From contig NZ_JADPMV010000001.1 in assembly GCF_018398425.1 (NCBI RefSeq), forward strand, positions 2,666,001 through 2,730,000: 64,000 nucleotides of DNA, in the 5' to 3' direction. The DNA comes from Pseudomonas lalucatii (GTDB taxonomy: Bacteria > Pseudomonadota > Gammaproteobacteria > Pseudomonadales > Pseudomonadaceae). How positions within the stretch are numbered: position 1 is the stretch's first letter; each line of letters begins with the position of its first letter. Under the pieces are notes generated by a model, which was not told the DNA's origin, ran no database searches, and saw only the letters and a list, made by a program, of their open reading frames with translations. The position numbers and the translations under genes were made by a program. Below, one piece after another: positions 1 to 9,175 of the stretch.

Positions 1-682
1 CGGCGTTGCCGATCTTCGCGGTGACCTCGGCCGGGATGGCGACGAAGGTGATCGGCAGGGTCGAGGCCAGGTCGCGGATCGCCGCCATGCCCAGGCCGGA
101 GGACTGCAGGGTGGCATCCAGCTGGCGGTTCTTGATCAGCTCGACCGACTCGGCGTAGGGCAGGAACTCGACCTTGCCCATGTCCTCGTAGCTCAGGCCG
201 GCGGCCTCGAAGATGGCGCGGGCGTTCAGCTCAGTGCCGGACTTCGGCGCGCCGACGGAGATGCGCTTGCCCTTGAGGTCGGCCAGGCTGGTGATGCCGG
301 ACTCCTTGCTGGCGACGATCTGGATGTAGTTCGGGTAGGTGGCGGCGATGGCGCGCAGCTTCTTCAGCGGCGCCTTGAAGCCGGCATCCTCGACGCCGTT
401 CCAGGCGTCGGCCACCGAGTCGCCCAGGGCCAGGGCCAGTTCGCCGCGGCCTTGCTGCAGCAGGTTGAGGTTCTCCACCGAGGCCTTGGTCGCCTGCACC
501 GAGGTCTTCGAGCCTTCGATGCCGTTGCTGTACAGCTGCGACAGGCCCACACCGATCGGGTAGTACACACCGCTGGTGCCGCCGGTGAGGATGTTGATGA
601 AGGTCGGTGCGGCGAGTACCGCGGTGCTGGCAGTCAGGGCCGCGGCGGCGGCAAACAGGCTGAAACGCTTGGTCAGTCGCAT
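1..682 (-). CDS. TAXI-family TRAP transporter substrate receptor (N-terminal part; gene runs off the left edge)
   Basis: Periplasmic solute-binding subunit of a TRAP transporter, TAXI branch, which captures a small organic acid for an ion-driven DctQM-type permease. The visible 227 codons begin MRLTKRFS with a Sec signal peptide ending near ASTAVLAA. The TAXI hallmark GGTSGVYYPIG follows at about residues 34-44, and then typical type II binding-protein sequence (LADLKGKRISVGAPKSGTE). The ATG at 682 is preceded by GGAG. The C-terminus and the permease genes lie outside the window. The neighbouring DctB/DctD pair and the -24/-12 promoter in the gap suggest sigma-54-dependent induction by its substrate. 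The substrate cannot be told from the sequence. Confidence 0.9.
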   Translation of the reverse strand, partial: MRLTKRFSLFAAAAALTASTAVLAAPTFINILTGGTSGVYYPIGVGLSQLYSNGIEGSKTSVQATKASVENLNLLQQGRGELALALGDSVADAWNGVEDAGFKAPLKKLRAIAATYPNYIQIVASKESGITSLADLKGKRISVGAPKSGTELNARAIFEAAGLSYEDMGKVEFLPYAESVELIKNRQLDATLQSSGLGMAAIRDLASTLPITFVAIPAEVTAKIGNA

Positions 683-949
683 GGATCAATCTCCGTCGTT
701 GTTATGGCTTTGTGCAGATTTTTCACTGTAGACGATGCCCCGGCGCCGCAGCGCCTGGGCCCGCATGGGCTCAGAGGGTGTCGCGAAAGCGGCGGGCGCC
801 CGCGGCGGAGCGGCATCCGGCGCGCGCGAGGAAGCGGGGAACGGCGTGGCGAGACGGGCTCGCGTAGGGGCAGTGGCAGTTCATCGGCAAACCTCTGGTC
901 TTTCTTATGGTCGCCCGCACACAGGCTATGCGTGGCTGACAAGGGCTAT

Positions 950-964
950 AGCAGATGCCGTGCC
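950..964 (-). promoter_or_regulatory. Candidate sigma-54 (-24/-12) promoter for the TAXI TRAP gene
   Basis: The minus strand reads TGGCACG-GCAT-CTGC, against the sigma-54 consensus TGGCACG-N4-TTGC; the GG and GC dinucleotides are correctly spaced. It faces the TAXI receptor gene and lies next to a sigma-54 activator gene, which fits. The start site would be about 255 nt upstream of the ATG. No second element was searched for by computation. Confidence 0.6.
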
Positions 965-1030
965 AGAGTGCCAAAGGCGCGGAATAGAGGGGTTTGCCTC
1001 GGCCGCAGCGGCGTCGACCAGCAGGATTTC

Positions 1031-1054
1031 GCCGATCGCCGAACGGCCATCGGC
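1031..1054. promoter_or_regulatory. Candidate upstream activator dyad for the DctD-like regulator
   Basis: Inverted repeat GCCGAT-N12-ATCGGC located upstream of the -24/-12 element and just past the DctD-like stop codon. Position and symmetry fit a response-regulator enhancer site; there is no second copy to confirm a consensus. Confidence 0.3.
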
Positions 1055-1064
1055 AAGATTCCGC

Positions 1065-2408
<1,344 letters not shown>

Positions 2409-2470
2409 AGCATCTCCTCAGCAGATGGCCCCAGTGTATCGCGCAGGCCGGCCCGGCCGCAGCCGCTCGC

Positions 2471-4219
2471 CTAGGGTGCCAGCGGCAGGCGCAGGCTGAA
2501 CACCGCGCCGCGCTCGCCATTGGCCGCCTCCAGGCTGCCGCCCAGCTCGCGGACGATGCCGTAGGACACCGCCAGGCCCAGGCCCAGACCCTGGCCCACC
2601 GGCTTGGTGGTGAAGAAGGGCTCGAACACCTGGCCCAGCTGCTCGCCGGGGATACCGGCGCCGCTGTCCGCCACCGTCAACAGGCACTGCTCGCCGTCGC
2701 GCCGCAGCGTCAGGCTCAGCACCCGCGTGTCGGTCCCGGCCATGGCATCCAGGGCGTTGTGCAGCAGGTTGAGCAGCACCTGCTCGAGGCGGATGGCATC
2801 GCCCAGCACCTGCAACTCGCCTTCGATCGCCCGGCGCAGCTCCACCCGCTCGCTGCGCAGGCGCGGCGCCAGCAGCTGCAGGGCCTGCTCCAGCACCTCG
2901 CTCAGGCGCAGGCGCTCGGCGAGGCCGGCGGGGCTCTTGCGGGCGAAGGTCTTGAGGTGGCCGGTGAGCCCCGCCAGGCGCTGCAGCAGGCCGTCGATCC
3001 GCTGCAGGCCCTCGCGCACCTCGTCCTCGCGGCCGCTGTCGAGCAGCAGGCGCAGGCTGCCCAGCTGCATGCGCATGGCGGTCAACGGCTGGTTGATCTC
3101 GTGGGCCATGGCCGCCGACATCTGCCCCAGGGCGGCCATCTTCGCCGCGTGCACCAGGCCCTCCTGGGCCTCGCGCAGCTCGGCGGTGCGCAGCGTCACC
3201 TCGCGCTCCAGGCGCTCGCGGATGCCCGCCTGCAGGCGCTGGTTCTTGCGCCGCTGGGCCAGGTAGAGGAGGAGGAAGGCCAGGGTCATCCACACCCCGG
3301 CGGCGGCCAGGCGATAGCTGCGCACGCTGTCGACCAGGGCCTGGGGTTCGACCAGCAGGTGCAGGGTCCAGTCCTCCTCCGGCAGTTCGAGGCGCTGCCA
3401 GAGGTAGTCGCGGCGGCCCTGCGGGCCATCGACCCGGCGCCACTCGGCGGCCGTGCCGATCCGCCGGCGCAGCTCGCTGGGCAATGGCTGCAGCGCCTGC
3501 TCGGCGTACTTGCGTACCTCCACCAGCTCCTCCCGGTCCCGGTCGCTCAAGGCCTGCAGGGCACGAAAGCGCCAGGCCGGGCGATTGCTGAGGATCACCA
3601 CGCCATAGCCGTCGGCCACCAGCAGCACGCCGGCCTGCCCCGCCCACTCGCGCTGCAGCTCCTCCAGTTCGAGCTTGACCACCAGCACGCCGAGCACCTC
3701 GCCGTCGTCGTCGCGCACCACATGGGAGAGGAAGTAGCCGGGAATGCCGGTGGTCACGCCGACCGCGAAATAGCGCCCGGACGACTGACGCAGGGCGTCC
3801 TGGAAATAGGGGCGAAAGGCATAGTTGTTGCCGACGAAACTGCTCCAGTCGCGCCAGTTGCTCGCCGCCAGGGCCTCGCCACGACGATCGAGCAGGTACA
3901 GCACATTGGCGCCGGCGGCGGTGTTGAGACGCTCCAGACGGCGATTGAGGGCATCGCGCAGCAGGCGGTCGTGGGGCGCGCGCAGCAGCGACCTGATATC
4001 GCTGTCCAGCGCCAGCACCTCGGGTACCGAGCGGAAGCGTTCGACCAGGGTGTGCAGCGACTGGGCGTACAGCTGCAGCTGACCGCGGGCCTCGAGGCTG
4101 CGCTCCTCCCAGGCCCGCCGCTCGGCATAGCGCCCGGCCAGCCAGGCGCTGGCCAGCAGGCCGAGCAGGATCAGCAGGACGATCAGGACGACGCGATAAC
4201 GCAGCAGGAAAGCGGACAT
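2471..4219 (-). CDS. dctB: DctB-like sensor histidine kinase
   Basis: 582-residue membrane sensor kinase. The first transmembrane helix is at about residues 10-30, followed by a periplasmic double-Cache sensing region to about 300 and a second helix at about 304-321. A short coiled coil leads to the HisKA H-box MAHEINQPLT with H373, then a HATPase domain with the N box (LLNLLHNALDAM) and G boxes (DSGAGIPG, GLGLGLAVS). HEINQPL is characteristic of DctB/FixL-type kinases. The ATG at 4219 starts the first membrane helix cleanly; upstream in-frame codons would add an unlikely extension. It pairs with the DctD-like regulator downstream. Ligands of this family are C4-dicarboxylates or related acids; the exact ligand is not visible. 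Confidence 0.88.
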   Translation of the reverse strand: MSAFLLRYRVVLIVLLILLGLLASAWLAGRYAERRAWEERSLEARGQLQLYAQSLHTLVERFRSVPEVLALDSDIRSLLRAPHDRLLRDALNRRLERLNTAAGANVLYLLDRRGEALAASNWRDWSSFVGNNYAFRPYFQDALRQSSGRYFAVGVTTGIPGYFLSHVVRDDDGEVLGVLVVKLELEELQREWAGQAGVLLVADGYGVVILSNRPAWRFRALQALSDRDREELVEVRKYAEQALQPLPSELRRRIGTAAEWRRVDGPQGRRDYLWQRLELPEEDWTLHLLVEPQALVDSVRSYRLAAAGVWMTLAFLLLYLAQRRKNQRLQAGIRERLEREVTLRTAELREAQEGLVHAAKMAALGQMSAAMAHEINQPLTAMRMQLGSLRLLLDSGREDEVREGLQRIDGLLQRLAGLTGHLKTFARKSPAGLAERLRLSEVLEQALQLLAPRLRSERVELRRAIEGELQVLGDAIRLEQVLLNLLHNALDAMAGTDTRVLSLTLRRDGEQCLLTVADSGAGIPGEQLGQVFEPFFTTKPVGQGLGLGLAVSYGIVRELGGSLEAANGERGAVFSLRLPLAP

Positions 4220-4350
4220 GCGCGGCTCGATGCAGGACGGTCCCGGTATGCTAAGGCAAAGCGCCGGCCGGTGCAGATCGGGCTTTGAGGCGTGCCCGTC
4301 CGGGGCTATAGTCCCTCCTACGGCCGCTGTCGGCCGGTGGGCCACAGAGC

Positions 4351-5181
4351 ATGAGCAAGGCGATCCGAGCAACCACTCCACGCTTCTGGCGCGACCCCGC
4401 GCTGCCCTTCGTCGAGGCCCGCGAGGTGCTGGACGGACGCCGGGTGTGCTACGCCAGGCACGCCCACGAGACCTTCTCCATCGGCGCCATCACCCAGGGC
4501 CGCAGCACCTACCTCAACGAGAAGGCCCGCGAGCGGGTCGGCGCCGGCAGCCTGGTGCTGATGAACCCCGGCGACGTGCATGCCTGCAACCCCATCGAGG
4601 GCGAGCCCTGGTCCTACCTGATGTTCTATGTCGACGTGGCCTGGCTGACCGAGCTGCAGCACCAGCTGGGCTTCGACCGCAACCAGCCGCTGCGCGCCTT
4701 CGCCGCCATCCTCAGCCAGGATCCCGGGCTCCATGCCGGCCTCACCGGCCTGTACCGCCTGCTCGACGATCCGCAGGCCGACACCCTGGGCAAACACTGC
4801 GCCCTGCTGGAGTTCTTCACCGCGCTGCAGCAGCGCCTGGAGCCGGCGCCCGCCGCGCGCCGCGCGGACAACCCGCGCATTCAACTGGCCGCCGAGTTCA
4901 TCCGCGATCACTGCACCGAGCCGCTGAAGCTGGAGGAGATCTGCGCGGCGGCCGGGCTGTCGCCCTCCTACCTGACCCGCAGCTTCCGCCGGCGCTACGG
5001 CATGACCCCCCATGCCTACCTGGTCAACAGCCGCATCCAGTACGCCCAGGCCCGGCTTCGCCGTGGCGGCGCGATCGCCGAGGTGGCCCTGGCGGCCGGC
5101 TTCGCCGACCAGGCCCACCTGCAGCGCACCTTCAAGCAGCTGCTCGCCGCCACCCCGGGGCAGTACCGCCGCGCCGGCTGA
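4351..5181 (+). CDS. AraC-family transcriptional regulator
   Basis: 276 residues. An N-terminal cupin-like sensing domain has the HAHETFSIG and NPGDVHACNP signatures. The C-terminal AraC/XylS DNA-binding domain spans about residues 172-276, with the second-helix signature VALAAGFADQAHLQRTFKQ and the ending LLAATPGQYRR. It is divergent from dctB (131-base gap) and its stop codon directly abuts the stop of the LysE-family exporter gene on the other strand. AraC regulators are often found beside LysE-type exporters, so it may control that gene; this is inference. Confidence 0.85.
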   Translation: MSKAIRATTPRFWRDPALPFVEAREVLDGRRVCYARHAHETFSIGAITQGRSTYLNEKARERVGAGSLVLMNPGDVHACNPIEGEPWSYLMFYVDVAWLTELQHQLGFDRNQPLRAFAAILSQDPGLHAGLTGLYRLLDDPQADTLGKHCALLEFFTALQQRLEPAPAARRADNPRIQLAAEFIRDHCTEPLKLEEICAAAGLSPSYLTRSFRRRYGMTPHAYLVNSRIQYAQARLRRGGAIAEVALAAGFADQAHLQRTFKQLLAATPGQYRRAG

Positions 5182-5769
5182 TCAGGCCCACAGCAGATAA
5201 CCCGCCGAGCCCAGCAGCAGCAGCGCCAGGCCGCGGTTGAACAGGCGCAGGCGCCCGGGCTCCTGCAGATAGCGGCCGAGGAACGCCCCGGCGTAGGCCC
5301 AGCAGGCGATGGACAGGTAGCAGATGACGAAGTACAGCGCGGCGAACTGGCCGACCAGCCCCGGCTCGCCGCCCGCGGCATAGGCGCCCATGCCGGCCAG
5401 GGCCGCCAGCCAGGCCTTGGGGTTGAGCCATTGCATCAAGGCGCCGGTGAACAGCGAGGGCGGTCGCTGCGCCTTGCCGCCGTCCAGCCGGCCCTCGTCG
5501 CGCGCCAGGCCGTAGGCCATGTACAGCAGGAAGGCCACCCCGGACCAGCGGATCAGTGCGCCCAGCGCCGGCCACTGGCTCATCAGCTGCTGCAGCCCCA
5601 GGCCCATGGCCAGCAGCAGCAGGGTGAAGCCGAGGGTCGCCCCGGTCACGTGGCGCAGGCTGGCGCGCAGGCCGTAGCGCGCGCCGCAGCTCAGCGCCAC
5701 CAGGTTGACCGGGCCGGGGGAAATCGAGGCGGCCAGGGCAAAGGCCGCCATGGACAGTTGGACACTCAT
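5182..5769 (-). CDS. LysE/RhtB-family amino acid exporter
   Basis: 195-residue inner-membrane protein with about six hydrophobic segments and the family N-terminal signature SISPGPVNLVALSCGARYG. The family exports amino acids or homoserine-type compounds by secondary transport. It converges with the AraC regulator with no bases between the stop codons. The substrate is unknown. Confidence 0.82.
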   Translation of the reverse strand: MSVQLSMAAFALAASISPGPVNLVALSCGARYGLRASLRHVTGATLGFTLLLLAMGLGLQQLMSQWPALGALIRWSGVAFLLYMAYGLARDEGRLDGGKAQRPPSLFTGALMQWLNPKAWLAALAGMGAYAAGGEPGLVGQFAALYFVICYLSIACWAYAGAFLGRYLQEPGRLRLFNRGLALLLLGSAGYLLWA

Positions 5770-5874
5770 CGCACACCTATCGGGTCGTCAGAAGAAGGCT
5801 GCAGACTGACGCCGACATGGCGGTGCGGTATTGAAGAAAAATGCCCCGCCCGGGCTCAGGGCCCGGTGCACGGC

Positions 5875-7059
5875 TCAGCGATACAGGTCGGCGCGGGTCC
5901 AGGGCAGGTCGTGGCGGCCGTCGGCATGGGGCTTGACCGCGAGGATCTGGTGCAGGTTCATCCAGCCGTGGGCGAAGCCATAGGCGCAACCGGCCAGATA
6001 GAGGCGCCAGATACGCAGGGCCTGCTCCGGCACCAGCTGCGCGGCCCGTTCCAGCTGCGCCTCCAGGCGCGCGCTCCACAGCTCGAGGGTGCGCGCATAG
6101 TGCAGGCGCAGGCTCTCCACGTCGACGATCTCCAGGCCGGCCTCGCTGATGCGGGCGCTGATGGTCGCCAGGTGCGGCAGCTCGCCCTCGGGGAACACGT
6201 AGCGGTCGATGAACTCGCCGCCGCCGCGGGCCACCGGGCGGCCGTCGGTGTACCTGGCGGTGATGCCATGGTTCATCACCAGGCCGCCGCTCTTCACCGC
6301 GCCGAACAGGCACTGGCAGTAGAGCGGCAGGTTGGCGTGGCCGACATGCTCGAACATGCCGACGCTGACCACCTTGTCGAAGCGGCCGTCCTGGGGCAGG
6401 TCGCGGTAGTCCAGCAGCTCCAGTTGCACCTGCTGCTCCAGGCCCTCGGCCGCGACCCGCTGGCGGGCCAGCTCCAGTTGCGCGCGGCTGAGGGTGATGC
6501 CATGCACCTGCACGCCGAACTCGCGGGCGGCGAAGCGCGCCAGGCCACCCCAGCCGCAGCCGACATCCAGCAGACGCTCGCCCGGCTGCAGGCGCAGCTT
6601 GCGACACAGGTGGCGCAGCTTGGCCTGCTGGGCCTGGTCGAGGTCTTCCTTGCCCGTCTCGAAGTAGGCGCAGGAATAGACCAGCTCGCGATCCAGCCAG
6701 AGGGCGTAGAAGTCGTTGGACAGGTCGTAGTGGTAGCTGATGGCCGCGGCGTCGGTGGCCTTGTCGTGGGGCTGGAAGTCCGGCTCGGTCGGCGCCTCCT
6801 CGCCGATCAGCGCCTGGCTGAGGGCATCGCCGATCTCGATCACCTCGCCGATCGGCCCTTCCAGGTCCAGGCGGCCCTCGACGTAGGCGCCGCCCAGGGC
6901 ATCCAGGCTCGGGTGCGCCAGCTGCGCCACCAGGCTCGGGTCCTTGACCACCAGGGTGACCCGCGGCTGGGGTCCGAGATCGATTTGCTTGCCATCCCAC
7001 AGGCGCAGGCGCAACGGCAACTGCAGGTCCCGCAGGGTTGGCGGCAGATACGCGAGCAT
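5875..7059 (-). CDS. cfa: Cyclopropane-fatty-acyl-phospholipid synthase
   Basis: 394-residue SAM-dependent methyltransferase that adds a methylene bridge to unsaturated acyl chains of membrane phospholipids, typically on entry to stationary phase. An N-terminal lipid-binding part is followed by a methyltransferase core with SAM motif LLDVGCGWGG at about residues 163-172 and the family signature AYFETGKEDLDQAQ. The ATG at 7059 is chosen because AGGTGGAGGT lies just upstream; the GTG four codons earlier is part of that Shine-Dalgarno stretch. It lies downstream of the bufferin genes on the same strand, with an 81-base gap that could hold its own promoter. Pseudomonas cfaB is known to be RpoS-dependent; no clear RpoS box was identified here. 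Confidence 0.92.
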   Translation of the reverse strand: MLAYLPPTLRDLQLPLRLRLWDGKQIDLGPQPRVTLVVKDPSLVAQLAHPSLDALGGAYVEGRLDLEGPIGEVIEIGDALSQALIGEEAPTEPDFQPHDKATDAAAISYHYDLSNDFYALWLDRELVYSCAYFETGKEDLDQAQQAKLRHLCRKLRLQPGERLLDVGCGWGGLARFAAREFGVQVHGITLSRAQLELARQRVAAEGLEQQVQLELLDYRDLPQDGRFDKVVSVGMFEHVGHANLPLYCQCLFGAVKSGGLVMNHGITARYTDGRPVARGGGEFIDRYVFPEGELPHLATISARISEAGLEIVDVESLRLHYARTLELWSARLEAQLERAAQLVPEQALRIWRLYLAGCAYGFAHGWMNLHQILAVKPHADGRHDLPWTRADLYR

Positions 7060-7140
7060 GGGCACCTCCACCTCTCGAAATCATCGGAAAGGTTAGTTCA
7101 GATGACCCGTTTGTCAGGGCTTAGGTTCCCTAAAAGCTGG

Positions 7141-7926
7141 CTATCGGCCATGTCGCTGCAGCAGGCCCTCGTGCAGCCACTGGCGCAGCCAGCTGGCGGC
7201 CTGCAGCGGCGCCTTGTCGCCCAGCCCGCTCAGCCGTTCGCACAGCTCGGCGAAGCTCCAGCCCGCCACCGCCATGCCGTGCAGGGCCGCCTCCTCGGCG
7301 GCGTCCAGGCTGCGGTAGCGGCTGATCAGGCCCTGGCGCCAGATCAGGCAGACATGGGCCTGGGCCAGCTCGACGCTGCCGGGAAACGCGGCCTGCTCCT
7401 TGTGTGCCCGCCAGAGCGCCAGGCTGTTGAAGCGACAGACCTGCCACTGCACGCCGGGCAGCAGGCGCACCTGCAGTCCCGGCCAGTCCTGCGGCGCCAG
7501 GCCGGCCATCTGCTCCAGGGTCAGGGGCTCGCCCGCCGCAGCGTCGAAGGCCAGGGTGAAGGCCCATTCCAGGCGCGCCAGTTCGCCCAGCGGGGCGGCC
7601 TGCGCCGGGACCAGGTAGCCGTCGATGAACGCGGCCAGACGATCGCCCAGCCAACGCAGGCTGAAGTGCCGCGACGGATGGGCGTCGAGGTAGGCCAGGG
7701 CCAGGGCGTCGAACTCCTCGTCGCCGAGCCAGCCGTGCAGGGCGCCGTAGTCGCCGCGCAGCGCCTCGAGCAGGCGCGCGCGGTAGGCGTTGTGGTAGAT
7801 CGCCAGGCCCTCCTCGACCGCCAGGGCCTCGCTGCCGCGCAGGCTGGCGCGCAGCCGTGGATCGGGCTGCGGGTCGCCGCCCAGCAGGTAGTTCTCGAGC
7901 TGCCGCTGCCAGTCGCTCAGTCGCAT
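7141..7926 (-). CDS. bufC: BufC-type partner of a DUF692 (MNIO) maturase, formerly DUF2063
   Basis: 261 residues. The N-terminal HvfC/BufC domain begins MRLSDWQRQLENYLLGGD and contains the family-typical AIYHNAYRARLLEALRGDY at about residues 43-62 and YLDAHPSRHFSLRWLG. Members work with the DUF692 iron enzyme, probably presenting the precursor peptide. The start overlaps the bufB stop by 10 bases, implying translational coupling. It is the last gene of the bufferin operon; no DoxX-like bufD follows. Confidence 0.85.
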   Translation of the reverse strand: MRLSDWQRQLENYLLGGDPQPDPRLRASLRGSEALAVEEGLAIYHNAYRARLLEALRGDYGALHGWLGDEEFDALALAYLDAHPSRHFSLRWLGDRLAAFIDGYLVPAQAAPLGELARLEWAFTLAFDAAAGEPLTLEQMAGLAPQDWPGLQVRLLPGVQWQVCRFNSLALWRAHKEQAAFPGSVELAQAHVCLIWRQGLISRYRSLDAAEEAALHGMAVAGWSFAELCERLSGLGDKAPLQAASWLRQWLHEGLLQRHGR

Positions 7927-8762
7927 AGGGCCTCGCTCTCCAGGGCGCTAGCGGCCACGGCGCGGGCCTTGTCCAGTTCGACGAGCAGCTCCGCCAGCGG
8001 CGGGAAGTGGTCGTCGCGTTCCAGCAGGGTCGCCACCGGGCCCAGATGGCGCAGGGTGCGCGCGTAGAGTTGCCAGACCGGGTCGCTGACCGGCGCATCG
8101 TGGGTGTCGATCAGGTAGCTGCCGTAGTCGCTGTGGCCGGCCAGGTGCAGCTGGCGGATGCGCTGCGCCGGCAGCCCGCTGATGAACTCCCAGGGCTCGA
8201 AGCCATGGTTGCGCGCGCTGACGTAGACGTTGTTGACGTCGAGCAGCAGCTCGCAGCCGGTGAGGTCGCTGAGGGCGGCGAGGAACTGCCACTCGCTGAA
8301 CTGATCGTCGGCGCTGCGCAGGTAGCTGGAGACATTCTCCAGCACCAGCGGCCGCTCGATCACCTCCTGCACCTGACGCACACGGCCTGCCACGTGCTGC
8401 AGGCTCTCCTCGGTGAACGGCAGCGGCAACAGGTCGTGCAGCTGGTGGGCGCTGCCGCGGCTCCAGCACAGGTGGTCGGAGATCCACGCCGGCTGGACGC
8501 GATCGGCCAGGCGCTTGAGGCGCAGCAGGTAGTCGCGATCCAGCGGATGGGGGCCGCCGATCGACAGCGACACGCCGTGCATCACCAGCGGATAGTGCTC
8601 GCCGATGGCCTCCAGGTAGTAGAGCGGCTTGCCGCCCTCGACCAGATGGTTCTCCGAGACCACCTCGAACCAGTCGACCGCCGGCCGTCGCTCGAGAATC
8701 TCCTGGTAATACGGGGTGCGCAGGCCCAGGCCGAAACCCAGGCAGGCCGCATCGTTAGACAT
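7917..8762 (-). CDS. bufB: DUF692 multinuclear non-heme iron oxidase (MNIO), bufferin maturase
   Basis: 281-residue TIM-barrel enzyme of the MNIO family, which converts cysteines of bufferin precursors into sulfur-containing heterocycles. Candidate iron ligands fall in conserved strands: H62 (MHGVSLSIG), D96/H97 (SDHLCWS), E142/N143 (LENVSSY), D175/N177 (LLLDVNNVY), H206 and H210 (QLHLAGHSD) and H221 (DTHDAP). It follows a six-cysteine precursor gene and overlaps bufC. Known of the family: acts in the cytoplasm before Sec export. Inferred: it modifies both precursor peptides of this locus. Confidence 0.9.
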   Translation of the reverse strand: MSNDAACLGFGLGLRTPYYQEILERRPAVDWFEVVSENHLVEGGKPLYYLEAIGEHYPLVMHGVSLSIGGPHPLDRDYLLRLKRLADRVQPAWISDHLCWSRGSAHQLHDLLPLPFTEESLQHVAGRVRQVQEVIERPLVLENVSSYLRSADDQFSEWQFLAALSDLTGCELLLDVNNVYVSARNHGFEPWEFISGLPAQRIRQLHLAGHSDYGSYLIDTHDAPVSDPVWQLYARTLRHLGPVATLLERDDHFPPLAELLVELDKARAVAASALESEALCD

Positions 8763-8788
8763 GCCGAACTCCTTCGCTCGCGGCGTAT

Positions 8789-8809
8789 GGGCGGCCCCCC
8801 GGGCCGCCC
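8789..8809 (-). promoter_or_regulatory. GC-only hairpin between the bufferin precursor and its maturase gene
   Basis: Perfect 9-bp stem GGGCGGCCC/GGGCCGCCC with a 3-nt loop, in the 55-base gap after the precursor stop codon. There is no T tract, so it is unlikely to be a strong terminator. It could protect the short precursor mRNA from 3' exonucleases and so favour precursor over enzyme. Confidence 0.45.
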
Positions 8810-8817
8810 GCCTGGCC

Positions 8818-9069
8818 TTACTCGCCGGGACGACCGCCGGCCTGGGTGCATTCTGCCAGAGTCATGGTCTTGAAGCCCTGGCCCTTGCACGCGCCCTGGC
8901 CCTTGCAGGCGTTGTTCGCGGTCTTGCAGTCGTTCTGGCCCTTGCAGGCGTTGACGCCGTAGCAGCTGACCGCGGCTTCCTCGGCCATGACCAGGGTCGG
9001 CAGGCTGGCGAACAGCCCGGCAGCGGCCAGTGCCAGGGCGGCACCGGCGGCGGTGGTTTTGATGGACAT
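8818..9069 (-). CDS. bufA2: Bufferin precursor, BufA2-like six-cysteine type (copy A)
   Basis: 83-residue secreted peptide precursor. A Sec signal peptide (MSIKTTAAGAALALAAAG...) probably ends at VMA near residue 29. The mature part has six cysteines: C36, C42, C48, C55, C61 and C74, in repeated ACKGQ units ([22 protein letters not shown]) and an ending TLAEC. Bufferins are ribosomally made, MNIO-modified peptides that sequester copper in the periplasm. It is the first gene before bufB-bufC and closely resembles copy B at 10202-10456. The ATG at 9069 begins the signal peptide and follows GAGAGG. It has its own ECF-like promoter (9135-9162). Confidence 0.85.
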   Translation of the reverse strand: MSIKTTAAGAALALAAAGLFASLPTLVMAEEAAVSCYGVNACKGQNDCKTANNACKGQGACKGQGFKTMTLAECTQAGGRPGE

Positions 9070-9134
9070 CTGGATGATCCTCTCAGGTTGGGGAGACATC
9101 GGTGCCGTACACCAGAAGCGCAGCCGACTCTCTT

Positions 9135-9162
9135 TAGAGCAGGAACAGCCACCGGCGTTACA
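9135..9162 (-). promoter_or_regulatory. ECF-like promoter of bufferin copy A
   Basis: The minus strand reads TGTAACGCC, then 14 bases, then CTCTA, about 66 bases upstream of the bufferin ATG. The same two blocks with the same 14-base spacing occur before copy B (10519-10546). TGTAAC-type -35 boxes are usual for ECF sigma factors. It also lies just upstream of the HD-GYP stop codon, so copy A can be transcribed alone. Confidence 0.6.
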
Positions 9163-9175
9163 GCGGCGGCGCGAT

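Larger units (their letters stand above)
683..1064. other. Intergenic region between the TAXI receptor and the DctD-like gene
   Basis: 382 bases without a convincing gene. It holds the leader of the TAXI receptor gene, a sigma-54-type -24/-12 element at 950-964, and a dyad (GCCGAT...ATCGGC) at 1031-1054 placed about 70-90 bases upstream of that element, where an enhancer-binding protein would be expected. The predicted leader of about 250 nt is long and GC-rich. Confidence 0.6.

Noticed and set aside
7060-7140. RpoS-type promoter of cfa
   Set aside because: A CTGACA-N16-TAACCT arrangement can be picked out, but it is too weak to call without start-site data.
5431-8067. A plus-strand open frame of 878 codons opposite cfa and the bufferin genes
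   Set aside because: Low-complexity Gln/Ala/His/Arg-rich translation with no family motif; it is the antisense shadow expected in GC-rich DNA, and the minus-strand genes have clear motifs.
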